DNA of 37,207 nt, taken from Muribaculaceae bacterium. GTDB lineage: Bacteria > Bacteroidota > Bacteroidia > Bacteroidales > Muribaculaceae. A program made the translations under genes and the position numbers. The stretch is taken from NCBI GenBank assembly GCA_017443765.1, contig JAFSYB010000021.1, positions 1-37,207 on the forward strand, in the 5' to 3' direction. A model generated the notes under the pieces. The model had not been told where the DNA came from. It worked only from the letters and a program-made list of their open reading frames with translations, and made no database searches. This document shows positions 1 through 6,925 of the stretch, in pieces (the first letter of the stretch is position 1; each line of letters begins with the position of its first letter).

Positions 1-26
1 AAAAGCCAAAAGGAACTCTGAACGAC

Positions 27-116
27 ATGGCAAAATTACAACAAAAATCTGACATCATCAACCCTTTCGGGAGACTTTTTTCGATTTTCAGGCAATTCGA
101 CCGCAGGGGCCTCTGA
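27..116 (+). pseudogene. possible N-terminal remnant of an IS1380-type transposase
   Basis: A 29-codon frame starts with ATG and ends at TGA. Its product reads MAKLQQKSDIINPFG, then RLFSIFRQFD. From memory, this resembles the first residues of Bacteroidota IS1380-family transposases, which begin with a K-x-Q-x-KS stretch followed by PFGG-hydrophobic-F. Here the second G of PFGG is R and the frame stops at once, so nothing functional remains. The fragment ends 40 bp from the recG stop codon on the other strand, and the window edge hides what lies further left. It could also be a chance short frame. Confidence 0.35.
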
Positions 117-155
117 TATGGCATCAACACCAATCGCACGTCATCTCCTTTTTGC

Positions 156-2252
156 TCAGCTGATTTGTGACCAGTCGGCGTCGTGGGCGTAGAGTTGGTG
201 GACGCGGTGTGCGAGTAGGCGGCCTTCGGGGGTGGTGAGGTCGGGGTCGTGGGCGAGGTATGCCTCGGCGTCGTCGCGCGTGAGCTGGACGATTTGTCCG
301 TCCTGGGCGAGGTTGGCGACGCGCAGGTTGAAGGCGACGCCGCTCTGCTGGGTGCCCTCGATGTCGCCGGGGCCACGCAGCTTCATGTCCTCCTCGGCGA
401 CCACGAAGCCGTCGTTGGTCTGGGTCATGACCTCGAGGCGGTGGCGTGTGTCGTGGCTGAGCTGGTACTTGGTCATGAGTATGCAGAAGCTTTGGTCGGC
501 CCCGCGCCCCACGCGCCCGCGGAGCTGATGGAGTTGGGAGAGGCCGAAGCGCTCGGCGTTCTCGATGACCATCACGCTGGCGTTGGGCACGTTCACACCC
601 ACCTCGATCACGGTGGTTGCAACGAGGATGTGGGCCTGGCCAGTGGCGAAGAGCTGCATCTGGTGGTCCTTGGCGGCGGGCTTGAGGCGGCCATGCACAA
701 AGGCGACACGGTAGTGCGGAAAGGTCGCACACACGTCGTCATACCCTTTCTCCAAGGCGAGCAGGTCAAGCTTTTCGTTTTCCTCGATGAGTGGGTAGAC
801 GATGTAGGCCTGGCGTCCCTGGCGCAGCTGCTGGCCCACGAAACGGTACATCCGCTCGCGGTCGGGCTCGTAGCGCATCACGGTGGTGACGGGTTTGCGT
901 CCCGGCGGCAGCTCATCGATCACGCTCACGTCAAGGTCGCCGTAGACGGTCATGGCCAGTGTGCGCGGAATGGGTGTGGCGGTCATCACCAGCACATGGG
1001 GCGGCGAAACGTTTTTTCTCCACAGCTTTGCGCGCTGTGCCACGCCGAAACGGTGCTGCTCGTCGATGACGGCAAGACCCAGGTTGCGGAACTGCACGGT
1101 GTCCTCGATGAGCGCGTGCGTACCTATTAATGTATGCAACTCGCCATCGATTAGCTGCTGATGGATGCGGTCGCGCTCGCGCTTGCGTGTGGAGCCGGTG
1201 AGCAGGGCCACGTTCACGCCCACCTGCGCGGCCAGCGCACTGATGGTTTCGTAGTGCTGGGTGGCAAGGATTTCGGTAGGGGCCATGATGGCGGCCTGAA
1301 AACCGTTGTCGATGGCGATGAGTGTGGTCATGAAAGCCACGATGGTCTTCCCGCTGCCCACGTCGCCCTGCAAGAGGCGGTTCATCTGCCGCCCGCTGCC
1401 CATGTCGTGGCGCATCTCGCGAATGACGCGCTTTTGTGCGCCGGTGAGCGGGAACGGCAGTGCCTCGCGATAGAAGCGGTTGAAGTGTTCGCCCACGGTG
1501 GCAAAGACGAAGCCTGCGGCCTTGCTGGCGGTGCGCTTGATGTTGCGCAAGATGTGGATTTGGAGCACAAACAGTTCCTCGTATTTGATGCGGAACTGAG
1601 CGCGTTGCAGCTCGCGGTAGTCGGCGGGCAAGTGCATGGCTCTCACAGCCTGCGGCAGCGGCAACAGGCGGCGTGTGTCGCGCAGGTGCTGCGGCAGCGG
1701 GTCGCGCAGGAGCGCGGCGGCGGGCTGCGCCAGCAGGGTGGTAACCAGGGTGCGCAGGGTGCGCGAGGTCACCGACCGCGACTGCAACCGCTCGGTGAGG
1801 CTGTAAACGCCTTGAAGCCCCTGGGTGGCCTGGTCGGGTTTGTAGACATCAATCTCGGGGTGGATGATGCTGTAGCGGTTTTGGTAGGGCGAGGGCTTGC
1901 CGAAGAGGAGGTAGTCCACGCCGGTGCGGTAGTTCTCCTGAATCCACTTCACGCGATTGAACCACACCACCTCGATTGAGCCGGTGCCATCGGTGAACAG
2001 GGCCTGCAGGCGCCGCTTGGCTCCCTCGCCGGCAGTGACAAAGGTGACAAAACGCCCGCGCAGCTGGATGTAGGGCATCTCGCCGCTGATGTCGGCAATG
2101 CGGTGGATGGTGCTGCGGTCTACGTAGCGGAACGGGAAATACTCCAGCAAGTCGCCAAAGGTGTGAATGTCAAGCTCCTTGCCGAGCAACTCAGCCCGCT
2201 TGGGTCCCACGCCTTTCAGGTAGGTTATGTTGGTATCGGTCCACTCAGCCAT
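156..2252 (-). CDS. recG: ATP-dependent DNA helicase RecG
   Basis: RecG is a superfamily 2 helicase that binds branched DNA and remodels stalled replication forks and Holliday junctions. The 698-aa product has the usual length. It opens with a wedge-domain segment (YLKGVGPKRAELL). It then shows Walker A (GDVGSGKT), a DEQH box, the TATPIPRTLA motif, and helicase motif VI (QLRGRVGRG) near the C-terminus. I chose the ATG at 2252, which gives MAEWTDTNITYLKGVG, because the 25 extra residues upstream are out-of-character read-through of ispD sequence. The start overlaps the ispD stop by 8 bp, so the two genes are translationally close. It is the last gene of the leftward dxs-ispD-recG cluster. Confidence 0.96.
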   Translation of the reverse strand: MAEWTDTNITYLKGVGPKRAELLGKELDIHTFGDLLEYFPFRYVDRSTIHRIADISGEMPYIQLRGRFVTFVTAGEGAKRRLQALFTDGTGSIEVVWFNRVKWIQENYRTGVDYLLFGKPSPYQNRYSIIHPEIDVYKPDQATQGLQGVYSLTERLQSRSVTSRTLRTLVTTLLAQPAAALLRDPLPQHLRDTRRLLPLPQAVRAMHLPADYRELQRAQFRIKYEELFVLQIHILRNIKRTASKAAGFVFATVGEHFNRFYREALPFPLTGAQKRVIREMRHDMGSGRQMNRLLQGDVGSGKTIVAFMTTLIAIDNGFQAAIMAPTEILATQHYETISALAAQVGVNVALLTGSTRKRERDRIHQQLIDGELHTLIGTHALIEDTVQFRNLGLAVIDEQHRFGVAQRAKLWRKNVSPPHVLVMTATPIPRTLAMTVYGDLDVSVIDELPPGRKPVTTVMRYEPDRERMYRFVGQQLRQGRQAYIVYPLIEENEKLDLLALEKGYDDVCATFPHYRVAFVHGRLKPAAKDHQMQLFATGQAHILVATTVIEVGVNVPNASVMVIENAERFGLSQLHQLRGRVGRGADQSFCILMTKYQLSHDTRHRLEVMTQTNDGFVVAEEDMKLRGPGDIEGTQQSGVAFNLRVANLAQDGQIVQLTRDDAEAYLAHDPDLTTPEGRLLAHRVHQLYAHDADWSQIS

Positions 2253-2919
2253 GGTTGATGAGCATTTCGGCGATAGCCAAGTCGGCCGGGCCGGTGATTT
2301 TGATGTTGCGCGGGTCGCCGTCAACAAGTGTCACGCTGCGGCCCAAGCGTTCGTATTGCATGGCATCGTCGGTGACGGTGTCGCTGGCGGGCAAGGAATA
2401 TGCCTGCTTGAGTGCGTCGAGATGGAAGCATTGCGGTGTCTGCACGGCCCGCAGCGAGCTGCGCACCACGGGGTGGTTTCCGCCGCTGCCATCGAGTTGG
2501 CGTATACTGTCGGTGACGGGCACCACAGGGATTGCTCCCCCACCCTGCCTGGCTGCTTCGAGCACACGCGTGATAAGGTCGCGGCTCACCATGGGCCGCA
2601 CTCCATCGTGCACAGCCACCAGGTCGCCGGGGTCCATAGCGGTGATGCTGTCGAGGGCGTGTTTCACGCTGTGGAAGCGTGTGTCGCCGCCAGCGACCAC
2701 ATGATGCGGCACGTGGTAGCCGTGTTGCCGACACAGCTGCTGCCATGTGGCTTGATGGGCCTGTGGCAAGGCCACAATGATTTCACCGCCAAGCGCGGCA
2801 AAGGCATCGATGGTGCGCATGAGTACCGGCAGCCCCGCTAATGGCAGGAACTGCTTTGGAATGAGGCCACCGAAGCGCGTGCCGCTGCCGCCGGCCACGA
2901 TGATGACATGGGTTTTCAT
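2245..2919 (-). CDS. ispD: 2-C-methyl-D-erythritol 4-phosphate cytidylyltransferase
   Basis: IspD joins CTP and 2-C-methyl-D-erythritol 4-phosphate to give CDP-methylerythritol, the third step of the MEP isoprenoid pathway, in the cytosol. The 224-aa product has the nucleotide-binding loop (IIVAGGSGTRFGG with the following K of PKQFLPL) at the N-terminus. The family signature VHDGVRPMV lies in the middle. The frame can be extended by two codons to a GTG, but ATG at 2919 (MKTHVIIVAGG) gives the standard N-terminus. It lies about 90 bp downstream of dxs, the first MEP-pathway gene, and overlaps recG by 8 bp. Confidence 0.95.
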   Translation of the reverse strand: MKTHVIIVAGGSGTRFGGLIPKQFLPLAGLPVLMRTIDAFAALGGEIIVALPQAHQATWQQLCRQHGYHVPHHVVAGGDTRFHSVKHALDSITAMDPGDLVAVHDGVRPMVSRDLITRVLEAARQGGGAIPVVPVTDSIRQLDGSGGNHPVVRSSLRAVQTPQCFHLDALKQAYSLPASDTVTDDAMQYERLGRSVTLVDGDPRNIKITGPADLAIAEMLINHG

Positions 2920-3010
2920 CGTCACTTTAGCTGGTAAGATTAGACATAAGGACTATTGACAGCGGTTGACACAAGGGCTTGAGATTGCTCTAACTCTATA
3001 AAGGTCAATA

Positions 3011-4924
3011 TCACAAGCACGACTTGATGGTTCGAGCGATGGATTCGGTGTCGATGCCGCACAGGTGGTGCTGCTGGGCTGGGGTGCCCTGGTCAATGAA
3101 CTGGTCGCCAATGCCCAGTCGAATCAGGCGGCAAGTGCTGCTGTGTTCCTCGAGCCACTCGGCCACGGCACTGCCCAGGCCGCCGGTGATGGTGCCGTCC
3201 TCGACGGTGACCAGCACACGGGCTCGGGCAGCGGCTTGGGCAAGCAGGGCAGTGTCGAGGGGCTTGAGGTAAATCATGTCGTAGTGCGGCACGGCCACGC
3301 CCGTCTCGGCCTTGACCAGGGTCACTGCGCGAGCGGCATTGTTGCCAATGTGTCCGATGGAGAGGAGAACCACAGGCGCATCGCCATCGGAGAGCAGACG
3401 GCCTCGCCCCACGGGCAGCTCGCGCATCTCGTTTTCCCAGTCGACCAGCACTCCGCGGCCACGCGGGTAGCGAATGGCAAACGGCCCATGCCCTGGCAGC
3501 TGCGAGGTGTACATCAGGTTGCGCAGGTCGTGTTCGTTGATGGGTGCGGCAATCACCATGCCGGGTATGCAACGCAGGTAGCTCAGGTCGAACGCGCCGT
3601 GGTGCGTCACGCCGTCCTCGCCCACGAGGCCGGCACGGTCGATGCAGAAGGTGACCGGTAGGCCTGCAATGGCCACGTCGTGGATGATGTGGTCGTAGGC
3701 CCGCTGGAGGAACGAGCTGTAGATGGCCACAAAGGGGTGCAGCCCCTCCTTCGCCAGTCCGCCGGCAAAGGTGACGGCGTGCCCCTCGCTGATGCCCACA
3801 TCGAAAGTGCGTGTGGGGTGTGCCTGCTGCATCACCGACATCGACGTGCCGCTGGGCATGGCGGCGGTGATGCCCACAATGGCGGGATTGGCGTTGGCCA
3901 GCTCCACAAGGGTGCGGCCGAACACGTCTTGATATTTCAGCGGCTCATACTCGGCACGGCTCTTGGCACGCTCGCCGGTGACCTCGTCAAACCTGCCCGG
4001 TGCGTGCCAGGTGGCGGGGTCGTCCTCGGCTGGGGCGTAGCCTTTGCCTTTCTTGGTGTGCAGGTGCACGAGCTTGGGGCCGGTCATGTCCTTGACATCG
4101 CGCAGGAGCTTCACCAGTCGCAGCACATCATGGCCGTCGAATGGTCCGAAATAGCGGATGTTCAGCCCCTCGAAGATATTTTGTTGGCCGGTGAGTAGCG
4201 ACTTCATGGCGTTGTTGAAGCGCAGCACGATACCCTTTCCCGAGTCGCCAATCACCCCACCGCGACGCAGGCGCTGGTAGGCTTTGTTGCGGAAATCGTT
4301 GTAGCCCTTGCTGGCGGTCATCTCGGTCATGTAACGTCCCAGGGCGCCCACCGGGCGGTCAATCGACATATCATTGTCGTTGAGAATGATAAGCAGGTTG
4401 TTCTTGTTGTTGCTGGCGTTGTTCAGCCCCTCAAACGCCAGTCCACCGCTGATGCTCGCGTCGCCGATGACAGCGACCACCTTGCGGTCGGTGCCCTGCA
4501 GCTCGGCAGCCATCGACATTCCCAGTGCTGCCGAGATTGAGTTGCTGGCATGGCCGGCAATGAACGTGTCGTAGTCACTCTCCATGGGGTTGGGGAATCC
4601 GCTCAGTCCGCCCATTTTTCGGTTGTCGGCAAAGCGGTCGCGCCGGCCGGTGAGGATTTTGTGGGCGTAGGCCTGGTGCCCCACGTCCCACACGATGCGG
4701 TCGTTGGGCGTGTCGAGTACATAGTGCAGAGCCACGACAATCTCCACGGCCCCCATGCTCGAGGCAAAGTGTCCGGGGTTTTGCGACAGCTCGTGAATCA
4801 TCATCTCGCGCAGCTCCTGGCACACGGCAGGAAGCTGCTCCTCGGGCAGGCGCCGCAGGTCGGCCGGCGTGTCGATAGCGGCAAGCAATGGATAGTGCTC
4901 TTGTATGTATGCGTTGGTAGTCAT
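3011..4924 (-). CDS. dxs: 1-deoxy-D-xylulose-5-phosphate synthase
   Basis: DXS condenses pyruvate and glyceraldehyde 3-phosphate using thiamine diphosphate. It is the entry and usual flux-controlling step of the MEP pathway, and also feeds thiamine and pyridoxal synthesis. The 637-aa length is standard. Visible marks are the transketolase-like GHQAYAHKILTGRRD near residue 80, the cofactor-binding GDASISGGLAFEGLNN with the later NDNDMSI, and the pyrimidine-domain stretch AIYSSFLQRAYDHIIHDVA. The C-terminal transketolase domain contains RYPRGRG. Start ATG at 4924 gives MTTNAYIQEHYPLLAAI, typical of the Bacteroidota enzyme. It follows a 55-aa membrane-protein gene and precedes ispD. Confidence 0.97.
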   Translation of the reverse strand: MTTNAYIQEHYPLLAAIDTPADLRRLPEEQLPAVCQELREMMIHELSQNPGHFASSMGAVEIVVALHYVLDTPNDRIVWDVGHQAYAHKILTGRRDRFADNRKMGGLSGFPNPMESDYDTFIAGHASNSISAALGMSMAAELQGTDRKVVAVIGDASISGGLAFEGLNNASNNKNNLLIILNDNDMSIDRPVGALGRYMTEMTASKGYNDFRNKAYQRLRRGGVIGDSGKGIVLRFNNAMKSLLTGQQNIFEGLNIRYFGPFDGHDVLRLVKLLRDVKDMTGPKLVHLHTKKGKGYAPAEDDPATWHAPGRFDEVTGERAKSRAEYEPLKYQDVFGRTLVELANANPAIVGITAAMPSGTSMSVMQQAHPTRTFDVGISEGHAVTFAGGLAKEGLHPFVAIYSSFLQRAYDHIIHDVAIAGLPVTFCIDRAGLVGEDGVTHHGAFDLSYLRCIPGMVIAAPINEHDLRNLMYTSQLPGHGPFAIRYPRGRGVLVDWENEMRELPVGRGRLLSDGDAPVVLLSIGHIGNNAARAVTLVKAETGVAVPHYDMIYLKPLDTALLAQAAARARVLVTVEDGTITGGLGSAVAEWLEEHSSTCRLIRLGIGDQFIDQGTPAQQHHLCGIDTESIARTIKSCL

Positions 4925-5034
4925 TTAGAGTTCATAGTTCAAAGTTCAGAATTTTGAGTTCTGAGTTCATTGTTTATTGTTTATTGTTTTGAGTTTTGGG
5001 GCATTATGGTTATAGAACTATGGTGGTGATGGGG
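4925..5034. repeat. low-complexity GAGTTC/TTGTTTA repeats upstream of dxs
   Basis: The gap between dxs and the small membrane-protein gene is made of imperfect short repeats of AGTTCA/GAGTTC followed by three copies of ATTGTTT. A small inverted repeat TCAGAA/TTCTGA lies within it. No promoter box is clear here, so dxs is probably read from the promoter further upstream at 5222-5252. Confidence 0.6.
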
Positions 5035-5202
5035 TTATCGTTTGAAGTACTTTTTGTAAAGCGGGACAAACACGATGATGCCCGAGGCTACGATAGCGAA
5101 CAGGGTCATGAACGTGATTTTGGCTCGTGTGAGCACGAGCCAGCACAGGCACACCCACAATAGCAGGATAAAAACAAATCGTATTAACTCGCTTCGCTTC
5201 AT
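5035..5202 (-). CDS. small two-helix membrane protein upstream of dxs
   Basis: This 55-aa frame starts MKRSELIRFVFILLLWVCL and ends VPLYKKYFKR. It has two hydrophobic stretches (about residues 7-23 and 31-48) separated by LTRAK and a basic C-terminus: a classic double-spanning small inner-membrane protein. Three things support it as a real gene: a good Bacteroides-type promoter ending 20 bp upstream of its ATG, the same strand as dxs, and hydrophobicity with positive ends. From memory, similar short proteins occur near dxs in other Bacteroidales. The function is unknown. The gap to dxs is 110 bp of repeats, so it probably heads the dxs-ispD-recG transcript. Confidence 0.75.
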   Translation of the reverse strand: MKRSELIRFVFILLLWVCLCWLVLTRAKITFMTLFAIVASGIIVFVPLYKKYFKR

Positions 5203-5221
5203 CTCTCTCGTTTTAAAACTG

Positions 5222-5252
5222 CAAAGTTACTGAAAGTTGAGTGCAGTGGCAA
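5222..5252 (-). promoter_or_regulatory. Bacteroides-type promoter for the small ORF-dxs-ispD-recG cluster
   Basis: On the minus strand the -7 box TAACTTTG (5222-5229) matches TAnnTTTG exactly. A TTG (5250-5252) lies 20 bp upstream as the -33 box. The -7 box is 19 bp from the ATG of the 55-aa gene, implying a very short leader. Confidence 0.65.
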
Positions 5253-5608
5253 GAAAAAAGCGATTTTTTTGCTTTCGCTCCGGCCGCAGGGGGTAAAAGC
5301 CGGCCATGATGACAACCGCATCGTTTTTTTTGCCATCGACGCGCCTCGGCTCGATTTATTGCAAGTTTTTGGGTCGTTTCATTGTTTGGGCAGTCTGATT
5401 TTCAGCCTTTGAATGAAAAAAAAACGCGATTTCGCTTTGCACATTCAAATTTTTAGTAATTTCGCAGCGTGAATCAGTAACAGCCCCTCAAGCGTTGGCA
5501 AAGGCTAATGCCTCGAGGCGGCGAAAATGCATCGAGGCGGCGAAACGGCCAGCCACCGGCAGGCCCCGACAACTGTGAAGCGATAACAGATAACCGAAAA
5601 TAGTATAT
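5253..5608. other. gene-free divergent intergenic region with a weak rightward promoter
   Basis: No coding frame of credible composition is present between the leftward dxs promoter and the rightward gene at 5609. A possible rightward promoter has TTTG at 5436-5439 and TAATTTCG at 5457-5464; the spacing of 17 is short and the -7 box has one mismatch. A 14-bp direct repeat TCGAGGCGGCGAAA occurs at 5513-5526 and 5532-5545 in what would be the leader of the next gene. Confidence 0.4.
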
Positions 5609-6160
5609 ATGATTTACAAGTTCCTTATTGGCTCGGAAGAGGCCGAGAATTTCAAGCTTGAGATAGCCATTGACTCCGAAGACACGTTCCTGAGTCTGCG
5701 CAATGCCATTATGGATGCGGCAGGCTACGACAAGGAACAGATGGATTCGTTCTATATCTGCGATGAGGACTGGAATCGCGTCAAGGAGGTCACCCTGGTG
5801 GACATGGGAGTTGAAAACAGCGACGAGGACATCTGGGTGATGGAAGACACGCGGCTGAGCGAACTCGTGGAAGACGAGGGTCAGAAATTGAAATTCATCT
5901 TCGACTATCTCACCGAGCGCTACTTCTACATGAAACTCAAGGAGACCGTGCCCGGCCAGTCGCTGCACGACCCGCTGTGCCAGCGCAAGGAAGGCAAAGC
6001 CCCCGAAGAGGCGGTAGACCCCGATGCCTTCGAGCCGCCAATCCCCAAGATTCCCGACGCTTCGAACATCGAAGAACTGGATCCCGAGTTCTACGGCGAT
6101 GAGGATTTCGACAAAGATGAGCTTGAAGACCTCACCGAGATTGACCGCGAGGACTTGTGA
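5609..6160 (+). CDS. plasmid pRiA4b ORF-3-like family protein
   Basis: This 183-aa acidic cytosolic protein matches the pattern I know for chromosomal Bacteroidales members of the pRiA4b ORF-3-like family (IS1096 TnpR-type fold). It shows an N-terminal MIYKFLIGSEEAENFKLEIA strand pair, then a DTFLSL...AGYDKEQMDSFYICDEDW region. A hallmark WVMEDTRLSEL...GQKLKFIFDYL segment follows at about residues 78-105. The last 60 residues are very rich in D and E (ELDPEFYGDEDFDKDELEDL) and probably disordered. The biochemical role is unknown; despite the family name there is no mobile element around it. It stands alone and ends just before a hairpin terminator. Confidence 0.85.
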   Translation: MIYKFLIGSEEAENFKLEIAIDSEDTFLSLRNAIMDAAGYDKEQMDSFYICDEDWNRVKEVTLVDMGVENSDEDIWVMEDTRLSELVEDEGQKLKFIFDYLTERYFYMKLKETVPGQSLHDPLCQRKEGKAPEEAVDPDAFEPPIPKIPDASNIEELDPEFYGDEDFDKDELEDLTEIDREDL

Positions 6161-6205
6161 ACCACGAACACACCGTGAGTGTTCAAGCGGCATTTGAGCC
6201 ATCGA

Positions 6206-6247
6206 GCAACCCAGGCAACCCCTTAGAGAAGGGGTTGAGAGGGTTGC
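6206..6247 (+). terminator. double-stem hairpin terminator
   Basis: An inner perfect stem AACCCCTT/AAGGGGTT with loop AGAG is enclosed by an outer stem GCAACCC/GGGTTGC, with 4-nt internal loops on each side. A short TTT follows. It lies 45 bp after the stop codon of the pRiA4b-like gene and separates it from the flavodoxin gene. Confidence 0.65.
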
Positions 6248-6340
6248 TTTAAAGTCACTCATGCCAAGCAAAAAGCTTTTTGAGACTCACCCATTTTGTC
6301 GCAACAGGCGAACCCAAGTCGCCGTGAATATGAATATGAT

Positions 6341-6925
6341 ATGAGAAGAATCGTTTTTATCCTGATGGCCATTGTGGCGATAAGCCTGATTGCCTGCACA
6401 TCGGGCAGCAATAATGGCAAGCAACAAAATCCTGCAACTATGAAACAAAACAAAACGCTTGTGGCTTATTTCTCGGCATCGGGTGTGACACGCGGCGTGG
6501 CCGAGCAGCTGGCCCGCGTGGCCGGCGCCGATTTGCTGGAAATCACTCCCGCCCAACCCTACACCGAGGCCGACCTCAACTGGCGCGACAGCCTGTCGCG
6601 CAGCTCGGTGGAGATGAAAGACAAGACCTCGCGTCCGGCCATTGCGCCAGGCGACAAGAACCCGGCCGACTACGATGTGATCTACGTGGGATTCCCCATT
6701 TGGTGGTACACTGCCCCCACGATTGTGAACACGTTCCTGGAATCGTTCGACCACAACGGCAAGACGTTGATTCCGTTTGCCACTTCGGGCGGAAGCTCGA
6801 TTGACCAGGCTTGCCGCGACCTCAAGGCCGCCTACCCCGGCGCGCGCTGGTTGCCCGGCCGTCTGCTGAACAGCACCTCGACCGACTCGCTCAAGCGATG
6901 GGTGGACGACAATCGTACAAAGTAA
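6341..6925 (+). CDS. lipoprotein-anchored flavodoxin
   Basis: The 194-aa product begins with a lipoprotein signal (MRRIVFILMAIVAISLIAC, lipobox LIAC, Cys19) and a Ser/Asn/Gly-rich linker. The flavodoxin domain then starts at about residue 34 with TLVAYFSASGVTRGVAEQLA, the FMN phosphate loop. FPIWWYTAP and FATSGGS are the flavin-flanking loops. I chose ATG at 6341 because it yields a complete lipoprotein signal; the frame opens 15 codons earlier, and a soluble form could start at the ATG at 6440. Family members carry one or two electrons by FMN, usually in the cytosol, so the lipid anchor is unusual. The stop codon overlaps the ATG of the next gene (TAATG). Confidence 0.85.
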   Translation: MRRIVFILMAIVAISLIACTSGSNNGKQQNPATMKQNKTLVAYFSASGVTRGVAEQLARVAGADLLEITPAQPYTEADLNWRDSLSRSSVEMKDKTSRPAIAPGDKNPADYDVIYVGFPIWWYTAPTIVNTFLESFDHNGKTLIPFATSGGSSIDQACRDLKAAYPGARWLPGRLLNSTSTDSLKRWVDDNRTK

